Below, one piece after another: positions 1 through 7,587 of a stretch of DNA of 37,140 bases (position 1 is its first letter; the number at the start of each line of letters is the position of its first letter). The DNA lies in contig DAYH01000011.1 in the NCBI GenBank assembly GCA_002506825.1, forward strand, positions 1 to 37,140, written 5' to 3'. A model generated the notes under the pieces. The model worked only from the letters and a program-made list of their open reading frames with translations. It was not told the DNA's origin and made no database searches. The translations under genes were made by a program, and so were the position numbers. The DNA comes from Euryarchaeota archaeon UBA103. GTDB taxonomy: Archaea; Thermoplasmatota; Poseidoniia; Poseidoniales; Thalassarchaeaceae.

Positions 1-505
1 CCCCGGAGATTAACGCTCCGAAACCTTCCAGTTCTCCATCTCCTTGAATATCCAAGAACTGCTCCATGATGTCTCCAATTATTAGTGAGTCGCCAATGGC
101 GAGGACTAGTCCCAGTCCAATTGCCCCCAAACCGATCATGACTCCTCTTCTCTTGTAGTTGTAGGTCTCGTAGCCGCCAAAAGTAACAGCTGCATTCACC
201 ACTATACCGGCCGCAATTGCAGAGATGTAGAACCAAGCAGTTTGAAGGCCTGAGATACTTATTCCAACTTCTTCATAATCAGAAATTGTCATCCCTACAC
301 TAAAGACTCCTAATATGCCGAGTAATCCCATGATTACCCCGTAGATCATCATAAAGATTCCAAATACCTTTGGAACCTGTGATTTAGCTGGGGCATATGA
401 CATGGGTTGCTGGTATACATTACCGTTTACCTGAGTCCCTGTATTTCCTGGCGTTCCTTCGAGAGTCCCGCTCCCGGAAGCGTCTTGGTTTGGTTCTTCA
501 TCCAT
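1..505 (-). CDS. Membrane protein, N-terminal part (cut by window edge)
   Basis: The reading frame opens with ATG at 505 and runs off the left edge with no stop, giving 168 visible residues. A polar, Gly/Thr/Gln/Pro-rich N-terminal stretch of about 40 residues precedes at least three hydrophobic segments, at roughly residues 46-70, 90-112 and 125-150. A charged pair of arginines (around 120) lies between the second and third segments. This suggests an integral membrane protein with a disordered cytoplasmic N-terminus. I do not recognise the family, and no catalytic motif is visible. The gene points away from the tRNA, so 505-652 holds the promoters of both. The C-terminus is unknown. Confidence 0.7.
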   Translation of the reverse strand, partial: MDEEPNQDASGSGTLEGTPGNTGTQVNGNVYQQPMSYAPAKSQVPKVFGIFMMIYGVIMGLLGILGVFSVGMTISDYEEVGISISGLQTAWFYISAIAAGIVVNAAVTFGGYETYNYKRRGVMIGLGAIGLGLVLAIGDSLIIGDIMEQFLDIQGDGELEGFGALISG

Positions 506-621
506 ATTCTCCCATCGTAGTTCATGACTTAGTGTTGTCTACGGCATTTGTCACTAATTTCTAGTCTCTGCATGGGAAGTCTGTCGAGCATCTCTATGAT
601 TTTCGTCTTGGACCGATTCTC

Positions 622-633
622 TTATGATATTTT
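622..633 (+). promoter_or_regulatory. Candidate TATA box of the tRNA-Thr gene
   Basis: An AT-rich element, TTATGATATTTT, is centred about 26 bases before the first base of the tRNA. This is the usual archaeal spacing for a TATA box and transcription start. The rest of 506-652 shows nothing else I can name. Confidence 0.5.
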
Positions 634-652
634 GTCAACTGGAGTGATTGTT

Positions 653-726
653 GCCACTGTAGCTTAGCCTGGTAGAGCATCTGATTCGTAATCAGAAGGC
701 CGGGAGTTCAAATCTCCCCAGTGGCT
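653..726 (+). tRNA. tRNA-Thr (anticodon CGT)
   Basis: The cloverleaf is complete. The acceptor stem is GCCACTG/CAGTGGC and the D stem GCTT/GAGC with AGCCTGGTA in the loop. The anticodon stem is TCTGA/TCAGA around the loop TTCGTAA, so the anticodon is CGT (reads ACG, threonine). The T stem is GGGAG/CTCCC with loop TTCAAAT. The discriminator base is T, as is common for archaeal tRNA-Thr. CCA is not encoded and there is no intron. Confidence 0.95.
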
Positions 727-732
727 CCAGAT

Positions 733-2055
733 TTATCCTTCGGAGCTTAATCCTAGAGAATTTAGCAATGGCCTAAACTTTCTCGAGGACCTCTCCAGGG
801 ATTCGAAAACAGGCATTCTATCTCCAGAAAGCATGCATAGAACTGCCCCTCCCCCTGTACTATTATGACTTACCTCACTTGCTTTGCCTCTCTGATTGAA
901 TAGCGCGCTTGTGTGTCCACCGCCTACAATTGTAATTCCCTGAGCCTCGACGAACATATTCATTATCTCGATTGTGCCGTAGGCAAAATCTGACTTCTCG
1001 AAGTATGAGGCGGGGCCGTTCCAGAGCAGGCATCTAGCTTCCATAATCAGCGGCCTCATTCTCATCATTGTATCGATTCCTATATCATAAATGGGACAGT
1101 TAGTTGGAAGCTCGTCGAATCCTATATTCCTTCTAGTGCCGTTCTCTTCGATCGCCACGTCAGAAGGTAGGAAGAGTAGCTTGGGGTAATCCCTGACAAG
1201 CGTCTCTGAATCTCTCCATGTCTCGTCGAAGGCATCGCCAAGTGATTCTCTAATGAATTGCTTGTTATTCTCACCGATATCATGGCCTGAGGCCCATAGC
1301 ATCAGATTACCCACGACTCCTACCATTGCTATTCTATCGATTGAGCCTTTCTGGATGAGATTCCTAGCAACTCTCAATGAGTCATCGCACTTTATACCCC
1401 CTAGTATTGCCACATATGGCCTGGGTGGATCGAAAATAGCGGTTCTTAGTGCATTGATCTCCTTCTTCATTAGCCTGCCTGCAATACAAGGCATCTCATC
1501 GGTGAATCCAGCAAGGGATGGAGAGCTCCTGTGTGCGGTTGCGAATGCATCAGTGACATATACGTCAGCGACTCCGGAGAGGTTTCTGACTATCTCGGAG
1601 GTGGCCAACACTTCTTGGCTGGACTTTTTCATCGTATTCTCGTCATCCACCATTCTTACATTATTGAGGAAAAGAATATCTCCATCTCTCATCGATTTTA
1701 TGGCATCGATAGCTAATTCTCCACAAACATCAGGAACGAAACCCACATTCCTTCCAATTAGCTTTGATAGTAATATTGAATGTGGCTCTGTAGATGTAAA
1801 GTCGAGTTTCCCTGGTCTGGATTGATGTGTTATTATCACTACCCTGGATGATGAAAGTTCATCCAACGTGGGTAGAAATTCAGTAAATCTCCTATCATCC
1901 ATGAATTCCATATTTTCCGGATTGATAGGTGAATTAACGTCGACTCTGAGAAGTACAGTCTTCCCCTCGAGGGAAACGTCATCCAGCGACAGAACTCCTG
2001 TCACAAAGGGTCCCAGAGTACTCTCACCTATGGCCATTGGGGTCCATCTGAACAT
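733..2055 (-). CDS. pgk: Phosphoglycerate kinase, archaeal type
   Basis: Catalyses reversible phosphate transfer between 1,3-bisphosphoglycerate and ADP in glycolysis/gluconeogenesis, in the cytosol. The 440-residue protein has the PGK N-terminal signature (VLLRVDVNSPI, about residue 34), followed by the DDRR pair typical of archaeal enzymes. A mid-domain AILGGIK element and the late glycine-rich nucleotide-binding loop (GGGHTSAL, around 376) are also present, and a TGGGA stretch follows. The length is slightly above the usual 400-415 because of the N-terminus. ATG at 2055 has a purine-rich GGAAGA just ahead; ATG at 2037 is an alternative giving a more usual N-terminus. The gene is divergent from the M24 peptidase gene, 32 bases away. 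Confidence 0.95.
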   Translation of the reverse strand: MFRWTPMAIGESTLGPFVTGVLSLDDVSLEGKTVLLRVDVNSPINPENMEFMDDRRFTEFLPTLDELSSSRVVIITHQSRPGKLDFTSTEPHSILLSKLIGRNVGFVPDVCGELAIDAIKSMRDGDILFLNNVRMVDDENTMKKSSQEVLATSEIVRNLSGVADVYVTDAFATAHRSSPSLAGFTDEMPCIAGRLMKKEINALRTAIFDPPRPYVAILGGIKCDDSLRVARNLIQKGSIDRIAMVGVVGNLMLWASGHDIGENNKQFIRESLGDAFDETWRDSETLVRDYPKLLFLPSDVAIEENGTRRNIGFDELPTNCPIYDIGIDTMMRMRPLIMEARCLLWNGPASYFEKSDFAYGTIEIMNMFVEAQGITIVGGGHTSALFNQRGKASEVSHNSTGGGAVLCMLSGDRMPVFESLERSSRKFRPLLNSLGLSSEG

Positions 2056-2087
2056 TCATCTTCCCAAATGCCTTTGATGAGGAGGCT

Positions 2088-3353
2088 ATGAAGAGGCACA
2101 TGGACTGGGACGTCGGTCTTATCTCTGGCCCCGATGGAGAGGACTGGCGAGTTCCAGTAGCAGAGTTACAAGAACGACAGAAGGCTCTTTCAGAGAGCTT
2201 GGCGATTAATGGGATGGAAAGTGCGTTGATCGATGACCCCGTTGAGCTTTACTGGCTTACTGGAGGGAGACAAAATGGAATACTGCTCATTGGGGCCGAT
2301 GGATCCGATATTGAAACCATACATTGGGTCAGAAGATCTCTGAGACGGGCTAGGTTCGAGTCGGGAGGAAGTGATTGTCCCCATGATACTTCATTGCAGC
2401 CTAGAATGGGGGGCTTGGAGAGTTCTCTGATAGAAAGAGGATGTTCGGCTAAACCCGCAATGTTGAATGGTAAAATACCGGCTGAGAGGTTTTCTTTCAT
2501 TAATTCCAAAATTGGCTCTCTCACAGGTGAAATAGAGAACTGTACTTCGTTACTTTACAGCTTGAGGGAAGTAAAGTCAGAATGGGAGATTGACATGCAT
2601 CGTGAAAGTGGTGAGATCAACAAGAAGATGTTCGAAGCTGTAGAAGAGGTAGGGTCTGTTGGCTCGACAGAGCTAGCGATAGCTTCGGCGGCAGACAGTG
2701 TCAGTAGAGAATATGGATTCGGAGGGAGGATAAGGATGAGGAAGTGGCCAATGGATTGTGATAGAGTTGTGATCGCTTCTGGACATTCTGGTTCGGTTCC
2801 TTCTTACTTCGACTCTGCCATAGGTGGAATTGGGGCCAGCCCCATCTCTTCACTGGGTGCTGGTTTCAGAAAGGTGAAGGCGAATGAGCCAGTGTTGGTA
2901 GACATAGTTCATCTCCATAGAGGTTATGTTTCAGATTGTACAAGGATGTTCAGTGCGGGTGCCATGAGTGAAACTTGGAATTCTAGACTTGAGGATATGA
3001 TTGAGATTAGGGACTCTGTTATTGCATCTCTTGGACAGGGTGAAAATTGTTCAAAGGCATGGGATGTGGGAAAGTCTCTTGCTGATGAAATGGGGCATTC
3101 AGAAAATCTAATGGGGATGCAACCTGATCAGTCTAGCTTTCTTGGCCACTCTGTTGGGCTAGAGCTGGATGAGACCCCGGTTGTGGCGACTGGCTTCGAT
3201 CGTCCTTTGCCAATAGGAGGGACAATGGCTGTTGAGCCGAAGGTGATACATCATGATGGCTCCATAGGAAACGAAGATACGTGGTTCAGAACATCTGATG
3301 GCATGGAGTGTCTTACGGCTGGGGATTCATTCCCAATGTATACGGAGTGGTGA
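2088..3353 (+). CDS. M24-family metallopeptidase (Xaa-Pro aminopeptidase/prolidase-like)
   Basis: A 421-residue protein with a creatinase-like N-terminal domain (about 1-155) and a C-terminal pita-bread domain. All five metal ligands of the family can be placed. Asp lies in LVDIVH and in YVSDCTR eleven residues later, His in GHSVGLELDE, and Glu in AVEPK and in GNEDTW. Family members cleave the bond before proline or act on dipeptides with two divalent metals; the exact substrate cannot be read here. GGAGG lies only two bases before the ATG at 2088, so ATG at 2100 (MDWDVG) is a possible start. The downstream gene follows one base after the stop, suggesting cotranscription. Confidence 0.85.
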   Translation: MKRHMDWDVGLISGPDGEDWRVPVAELQERQKALSESLAINGMESALIDDPVELYWLTGGRQNGILLIGADGSDIETIHWVRRSLRRARFESGGSDCPHDTSLQPRMGGLESSLIERGCSAKPAMLNGKIPAERFSFINSKIGSLTGEIENCTSLLYSLREVKSEWEIDMHRESGEINKKMFEAVEEVGSVGSTELAIASAADSVSREYGFGGRIRMRKWPMDCDRVVIASGHSGSVPSYFDSAIGGIGASPISSLGAGFRKVKANEPVLVDIVHLHRGYVSDCTRMFSAGAMSETWNSRLEDMIEIRDSVIASLGQGENCSKAWDVGKSLADEMGHSENLMGMQPDQSSFLGHSVGLELDETPVVATGFDRPLPIGGTMAVEPKVIHHDGSIGNEDTWFRTSDGMECLTAGDSFPMYTEW

Positions 3354-3354
3354 G

Positions 3355-3648
3355 ATGACTAAGGCTAGGGAAGTGGCACAGAGGAGGCTTGCTAGAGTCT
3401 TGAGAGGCAGAAAGGAGCCCCACGGCAAAAACCTGACAGATGAGGAGATCCTAAGGGGCGTTGATGTCGATGACTCGGGAATAGTACAGCTATGGATTCA
3501 ACCAACTCATCCTCATTGTCCGTGCTGTATAGATGATTTGATTTCCCTTAGAAGCCTAATAAGTAGCCAGAGTGGAGTCTTGGCGTGTCATATTGAGGTC
3601 GTGGGAATACCGCACTCTGACAGATGGACTGCTGCAGTTAATGAGTAA
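3355..3648 (+). CDS. MIP18/DUF59-like iron-sulfur assembly protein
   Basis: A 97-residue protein whose C-terminal half resembles the MIP18 (DUF59) fold used in Fe-S cluster assembly. It has a PTHPHCPCC motif around residues 56-64, close to the PTIPHC core of eukaryotic CIAO2/MIP18, then a hydrophobic helix, a V-V strand and a terminal WTAAVNE. Family members help load Fe-S clusters onto client proteins. The start is ATG at 3355, one base after the TGA of the M24 gene, so the two are probably translationally coupled. A 2Fe-2S ferredoxin gene lies just beyond on the other strand. The N-terminal 40 residues are basic. The match is by motif only. Confidence 0.65.
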   Translation: MTKAREVAQRRLARVLRGRKEPHGKNLTDEEILRGVDVDDSGIVQLWIQPTHPHCPCCIDDLISLRSLISSQSGVLACHIEVVGIPHSDRWTAAVNE

Positions 3649-3656
3649 AATAAACA

Positions 3657-3797
3657 CTATTTTTTACCTTTTTTACGGTTTTCTACTTCTTCTAATTTAG
3701 ATTTTAGCTTTCTTGAAATCCACCAAACAGCTAGTGAAATCGCTATTATATCGAAGATTAGGAAAGCCATAAATCTAGTATCGCTGAAGTCTACCAT
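3657..3797 (-). CDS. Small single-pass membrane protein (46 residues)
   Basis: A short frame begins with ATG at 3797 and stops with TAG at 3657-3659. AGGTGG stands five bases before the ATG, which supports real translation. The product starts with a few polar residues and has one hydrophobic helix (about residues 9-27). It ends in a basic, coiled-coil-like tail with alternating Lys/Glu and a run of lysines. It would sit in the cytoplasmic membrane with its basic tail inside. It follows the ferredoxin gene by only eight bases on the same strand, so it may be the last gene of that operon. No family is recognised. Confidence 0.7.
   Translation of the reverse strand: MVDFSDTRFMAFLIFDIIAISLAVWWISRKLKSKLEEVENRKKGKK
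3660..3674 (+). terminator. Candidate T-rich terminator of the M24/MIP18 pair
   Basis: Two runs of six T residues follow the stop at 3648 by about a dozen bases. T-rich tracts are the usual archaeal termination signal. The same bases encode the lysine-rich end of the small gene on the other strand, so the signal may be incidental. Confidence 0.35.
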
Positions 3798-3805
3798 TAT
3801 TCCAC

Positions 3806-4105
3806 CTACAATGGAGGTCTTACATCGATCTCACAAGATGAGGACGGATAGAGGCAGCATGACAATATTCCTCCTTCACCCAGCAAGTATTCATCTAATC
3901 CAGGAGGTATCTCATCAGGTATAGGGACATGCCCCCTGACTAGAGTGACAAGGCAAGTTCCACAGGTCCCTGATGTACAATTTTTTGGAATGCTGACTCC
4001 TGCGTCTTCGGCCGCCTCCAGAATAGTCTGCCCATCGATAACGGTCGCTTCTCCAATCTCAGACTCACCTCTGAAGAAGCGAATTGTAAGATTATCTTCG
4101 GTCAT
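3806..4105 (-). CDS. Plant-type [2Fe-2S] ferredoxin
   Basis: A 99-residue protein with the cluster ligands Cys43, Cys48 and Cys51 in a C-x4-C-x2-C loop (CTSGTCGTC) and a fourth ligand at Cys83 or Cys84. This is the plant-type [2Fe-2S] ferredoxin arrangement. It would carry single electrons in the cytosol; the partner enzymes are not shown by the sequence. Asp/Glu residues dominate the surface, as in acidic ferredoxins. The gene starts eight bases after the stop of the HhH/coiled-coil gene and is followed by the 46-residue membrane protein, so all three probably share a transcript. Carotenoid or photolyase reactions elsewhere in the window could use such a donor, but that is speculation. Confidence 0.88.
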   Translation of the reverse strand: MTEDNLTIRFFRGESEIGEATVIDGQTILEAAEDAGVSIPKNCTSGTCGTCLVTLVRGHVPIPDEIPPGLDEYLLGEGGILSCCLYPSSSCEIDVRPPL

Positions 4106-4113
4106 TCGATTCC

Positions 4114-5202
4114 TCAGAAGTCGCCTCTAGACCACCTTCCGGTCTGCTTGTTGAAACGTAAACCGGCCTTCTTCATCCACTTGTTGAACTTCGTTGCTCC
4201 TGCTCCTGTAGTGATTATGAAATTCTCTCGATCTTCCTGAGCCTGTATGTATCCCTTTGCCGCAAGAGTCTGGTCGATCCAATCATCAATATCCATCAAT
4301 CCACCCGAAAGCTTGCTGGATTCTACTGCAGCTTCAAGTTCCTCAGCCGAGGCGCCGGTAGTCTCTAGGTCTTTCATCATCAGCTCGACCACGGATGAAG
4401 TATCGATTTTCTTGGGAGGCTTTACGACTGGCAATCTGGGCTTAATTTTGGGATCTATTGTTATTCTAGACCCGTTTGTAAGACGATCTTCTACATATTC
4501 TGCCATGGGCGATCTGAATTCTTTCTCGCACTCCCAGCAAATGAAAACGTAATCTGACATGTCCTCCATCAGATTGCCTCCTCTGGGATCCATTTCCTCA
4601 CCGCAATGTGGGCACGCGTGCAGGCAAAGAATTGGAGCAATTTTCCTTCTAAAGTCGACGATGTCTTGAGGGGTTCCTACTAGCTCTAACATTTCATGGT
4701 CTCTAGCGGCCTCCAGGCCCCTCGTCTCTAGTTGGTCCCTAATCTTGGATCGTTGTTCGTCCTTGGACTCATCATCCATGGTATTCTCGAGTTTTACAAT
4801 GAGCTCGATTGTTTTTCCCAGCCTGTTCATTACTAGCTTCTTATTTCTGAAAGCCTCGACTCTTGCCATCCTGAGTTGTTCTTTCTTCTCCAAGAGCTCT
4901 GCAAGCAAGTCTTTTTGCTCTCTCTTGAACCTCTGCTCCTCAATCTTATCGACTTTCTGCTTTCCATCCTTCGAAAGAACATCTGCCAAGAATCTCTGCT
5001 TACTGGATGTCCTTGGGCCTGATTTAACTGCCTCAATTACAGAGGTTGCAATATCCTTCTTCAAACCATAATTATTGATTAGGGTCTCTTGATCCATCTT
5101 CTTGAGGTCACCGACTTTGATTCCCCCATCAGATAGAATCTGAGCAGTATTCTCATCTATTCCCCTCCTTAGTAGGGCTAGATAGGTGTCTTTCTTTGCC
5201 AT
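4114..5202 (-). CDS. Unknown protein with HhH-like N-terminus, coiled coil and zinc ribbon
   Basis: I do not recognise this 362-residue protein. Residues 1-60 look like a helix-hairpin-helix-type helical domain. Residues about 70-180 are highly charged and helical, consistent with a long coiled coil. About residues 195-230 carry two CxxC pairs (CPHC and CWEC), probably a zinc ribbon. A low-complexity Lys/Pro linker follows, and the C-terminal 90 residues form an acidic helical part and a basic end (GLRFNKQTGRWSRGDF). This suggests a nucleic-acid-associated protein, which is inference. The start is ATG at 5202 because GGAG stands eight bases before it; GTG at 5211 is in frame upstream but lies inside that leader. 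Confidence 0.7.
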   Translation of the reverse strand: MAKKDTYLALLRRGIDENTAQILSDGGIKVGDLKKMDQETLINNYGLKKDIATSVIEAVKSGPRTSSKQRFLADVLSKDGKQKVDKIEEQRFKREQKDLLAELLEKKEQLRMARVEAFRNKKLVMNRLGKTIELIVKLENTMDDESKDEQRSKIRDQLETRGLEAARDHEMLELVGTPQDIVDFRRKIAPILCLHACPHCGEEMDPRGGNLMEDMSDYVFICWECEKEFRSPMAEYVEDRLTNGSRITIDPKIKPRLPVVKPPKKIDTSSVVELMMKDLETTGASAEELEAAVESSKLSGGLMDIDDWIDQTLAAKGYIQAQEDRENFIITTGAGATKFNKWMKKAGLRFNKQTGRWSRGDF

Positions 5203-5287
5203 GTTTATCACTCCATCTGTGAACGGTCAGGGGTCTGGCCGTGCCTCGCCGAGAGGGGGGGAACCTATCAAGGCGATGACTACAGTA

Positions 5288-6196
5288 TCAATTTTCAGAC
5301 TCGAAGTCGGAAATATAGTTACACAATGTCAACCATTCTTCTATTAGCATATCATCTGGCCTCATTTCTAGCCAGCCGGTTCTCATTCCTTCTAAAAATT
5401 CCTCATTAAACTGTATTACAAGGCGCCCCCATCTATCTTTGTGCCAACCCCTAACCCTACTGATTCTCCTAGGAGGTTTGGAGAGTAGTGTTCTCATCTT
5501 CCTTCTTCTATTGGCGAAACAGTGCTGTGTGATAATCTTGAACATTTTTCTATCCCTTACTCGGACTTCTGTTTCTCTTGGCTGTAACATAACTAATCTG
5601 GAGTTAACCCTGGGAGGGGGGGAGAAGGCACTAGGAGATACCTTCGAACCAAGATGAATAGTAAAATCCAACCACAATGATAGCCCTAGAGGACCTATGC
5701 TTCTTGGCCCTCCATTCATTGCCATTCTTTCTGAAAACTCGTCTTGGACGAGTAGCACAATAGAATCCAAGGGGCTTCTCCGGATATGCTTCTGTATCTT
5801 ATCTAGAAGAGGGCTAGAAATACCATATGGGATATTAGCGATGATATGGGTAATGTCTTCAGGCCAATCAACTGTAAGTGCATCGGCATGTGTCACTGAA
5901 AGACTGTCGTCCTGAAAGTCGAATACTCTTTGCAGATGCAGTACTGCTTGTTCATCTATCTCGAACGCGGTTATCCTAGCACCTTTTCTCAGTAGGTAGA
6001 GTGTCAGTGATCCTGGTCCTGGTCCAATTTCCAATACATGCGACTTTTCTGTGACTCTCTGATTAATTTGATCGGACATATTGACAGCTTCTGAGATGAT
6101 TCTCTCGTCCAAAATGAAATGTTGCCCTAGATTCCTGTCAGGATTGATTCTGTCTCTGAGTAAATCTACCAACATTCTTGGATCTAAGTCTTCCAA
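5288..6196 (-). CDS. ksgA: rRNA small-subunit adenine dimethyltransferase (KsgA/Dim1)
   Basis: Dimethylates two adjacent adenines near the 3' end of 16S rRNA using S-adenosylmethionine during small-subunit maturation. The signature NLGQHFILD opens the Rossmann fold. It is followed by the SAM loop EIGPGPGSLT, an acidic end of strand 2 (FEID), HADAL, and the catalytic NIPY motif. The C-terminal helical domain carries many basic residues for rRNA binding. A TTG at 6196 preceded by GGAGGT with six bases between fits best and follows the DUF655 stop by 14 bases. ATG at 6175 is the alternative, and the upstream ATG at 6319 would overlap DUF655 by over 100 bases. Length is then 302 residues, slightly longer than usual. 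Confidence 0.92.
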   Translation of the reverse strand: MEDLDPRMLVDLLRDRINPDRNLGQHFILDERIISEAVNMSDQINQRVTEKSHVLEIGPGPGSLTLYLLRKGARITAFEIDEQAVLHLQRVFDFQDDSLSVTHADALTVDWPEDITHIIANIPYGISSPLLDKIQKHIRRSPLDSIVLLVQDEFSERMAMNGGPRSIGPLGLSLWLDFTIHLGSKVSPSAFSPPPRVNSRLVMLQPRETEVRVRDRKMFKIITQHCFANRRRKMRTLLSKPPRRISRVRGWHKDRWGRLVIQFNEEFLEGMRTGWLEMRPDDMLIEEWLTLCNYISDFESEN

Positions 6197-6210
6197 AGTA
6201 ATACCTCCGA

Positions 6211-6816
6211 CTAGATCTCGGAGCGGACGAGAAGTTCGAGTAGACTTGGAGATTCTGAGGGGTCTTTCATCTCCCCTAGGTATCTTTCTGCTAGCAGTTT
6301 CACTGATTCGATCCCACACGATTTGTCGATCTGCTCAAATGAAGACCATCCTGATCCCCCTCTCTCTTTGACCATCTGAATTGCCTTTGAATTTCCAATG
6401 CCCGGAAGGAGTTGGAATGCGTGGTACTTCAAGGATAGGTTGTTCGCCCTATTGTAAAATCCTAGGTGCCTCTCAGGATCTGAATTTATTGATTCCATAA
6501 CTGCCTCATTTAGATTATTGGAAGATTCTACTGTCAGATCCTTGAATCTTATTTCTGATAGGGGACCTATAGAACCTGAAGAGGTTTCCACATCCTCGCC
6601 AGGAGAGCTCACTGTCTCATCATCGATTCTGGCTCTAACTAGGTACATTGAAGGCTTGGATAGTCCTTGTAGCTCATACCCAGAGGGAATTCTATCAAGG
6701 ACATCCAAAACTAATACTGATGACTCACGATGAAGTGGTCCTTCTTCGGGAAATCCAGAGCCGGTTGGACCTTGCGCGGACATGCTTCTCAAATGCTGGA
6801 GGGGGTTCTCCCTCAT
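6211..6816 (-). CDS. DUF655 family protein (helix-hairpin-helix nucleic-acid binding)
   Basis: An archaeal-specific protein encoded next to ksgA and rpo4 in many archaea, which is the main support for the call. The middle part contains a conserved-looking strand block (SVLVLDVLDRIP around residue 36). The C-terminal half has a helix-hairpin-helix motif (LLPGIGNSKAIQMVKERGG, around residue 138-156), a typical backbone-phosphate-binding element. The biochemical role is unknown; RNA or DNA binding is inferred from the HhH and the company it keeps. The start at 6816 (ATG) is uncertain: TTG at 6819 or ATG at 6783 are possible and no clear Shine-Dalgarno sequence is present. Residues before about 30 look disordered. 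Confidence 0.82.
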   Translation of the reverse strand: MRENPLQHLRSMSAQGPTGSGFPEEGPLHRESSVLVLDVLDRIPSGYELQGLSKPSMYLVRARIDDETVSSPGEDVETSSGSIGPLSEIRFKDLTVESSNNLNEAVMESINSDPERHLGFYNRANNLSLKYHAFQLLPGIGNSKAIQMVKERGGSGWSSFEQIDKSCGIESVKLLAERYLGEMKDPSESPSLLELLVRSEI

Positions 6817-6853
6817 CAATGGTTTAGTTTGAGTGAAATCGAGAAAAACGGCA

Positions 6854-7207
6854 TCAAAGGACGTTCTGCCTTACGATCTCGATTATTTCCTCTATCTCAG
6901 AAGTATCCATGGCAACTCTCTTACTAGCTATTATTACTCTAACTCCAGAGACGTCCATTGGAGATAATTCGGCTATTTTGGCACATATGTCCGGATTCTC
7001 TGCTAGTTTGTCATTCTCCATTAGTTTTGAGAAAAGTGAAACGAAAACTTCTGGATCGGTCTTAATTCCGCCTCTGTTAGTACTAGCGGCCCATGTTGCA
7101 TGTTGTAGAGCCATCATCTGCTCATACGATAGCTCGCCTCTCCGCTCGTTTGCGGCCTCGAGTAGATCCCTTACTGTTGCAAAATCTACAAATTCACGGT
7201 CTCCCAT
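6854..7207 (-). CDS. rpo4: DNA-directed RNA polymerase subunit Rpo4 (RpoF)
   Basis: A 117-residue homologue of Rpb4, which with Rpo7 forms the stalk of archaeal RNA polymerase. The stalk binds emerging RNA and supports open-complex formation. The all-helical sequence has a first block ending in SYEQMMALQHATWAA and a second (AKIAELSPMDVSGVRVIIAS) that matches the family's conserved C-terminal half. A GAGGTGAT Shine-Dalgarno sequence sits just before the ATG at 7207, deciding the start over TTG at 7210. The gene lies between rpl21e and DUF655, the order found in many archaea, so it is read as part of one operon. Confidence 0.93.
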   Translation of the reverse strand: MGDREFVDFATVRDLLEAANERRGELSYEQMMALQHATWAASTNRGGIKTDPEVFVSLFSKLMENDKLAENPDICAKIAELSPMDVSGVRVIIASKRVAMDTSEIEEIIEIVRQNVL

Positions 7208-7217
7208 CAAATCACCT

Positions 7218-7508
7218 CTATACTGGTCTCAAATGCTCTGGCCTAGCCACTACTGTCTTTGCCATGTTTCCTTGAACTACACTAACGACGAAGGCATTTC
7301 CCTGCTTCTTAACTATAGTTCCAGTTAGCCCTTGGAATCTCCTGTGAGGCATACCTCTTTGTTCAGCGCCATCTAGAACAATAGAAACCCTGTCTCCTTC
7401 ATTGTAAGGATGCAGTGCGCGGTTGATGAAGAGCCTTCTTTTCTGGGTCTTCTTCTTCTTTAGGATAGACCTTGTTCCTTGCCTAGTCCCATGGGTCCGC
7501 GTCGCCAT
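7218..7508 (-). CDS. rpl21e: 50S ribosomal protein L21e
   Basis: A 96-residue basic protein of the archaeal/eukaryotic large subunit. It begins MATRTHGTRQGTRS and has a basic KKKKTQKRR stretch. It contains an SH3-like core (YNEGDRVSIVLDG ... RRFQGLTGTIVKKQGNAFVVSV) and ends with the RPEHLRPV tail that is characteristic of L21e. GGTGAT precedes the ATG at 7508, so the in-frame ATG at 7526 is rejected. The downstream rpo4 start is ten bases from the stop, and pus10 lies upstream on the same strand. Confidence 0.96.
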   Translation of the reverse strand: MATRTHGTRQGTRSILKKKKTQKRRLFINRALHPYNEGDRVSIVLDGAEQRGMPHRRFQGLTGTIVKKQGNAFVVSVVQGNMAKTVVARPEHLRPV

Positions 7509-7587
7509 TGTATCACCTTCGACCATAGGTCGTGGAAGCGCTCGACCTAAGGCCCGCTATTAAGTCCGTCGGATTGTTATTTGTTGC

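Noticed and set aside
1253..1825. 190-codon open frame antisense to pgk on the plus strand
   Set aside because: It lies wholly inside a certain pgk gene, has no domain, and is a shadow of its codon pattern.
4745..5071. 108-codon Ser/Phe-rich frame antisense to the coiled-coil gene
   Set aside because: The composition is the antisense image of Lys/Glu-rich coding; no ribosome site or motif.
5212..5287. GC-rich run with many G residues (ccgagaggggggg) as a possible structured RNA
   Set aside because: I could not draw a convincing stem; too short and not linked to a clear promoter.
6197..6319. N-terminal extension of KsgA from ATG 6319
   Set aside because: It overlaps DUF655 by over 100 bases and is not family-like; a good ribosome site points to TTG 6196.
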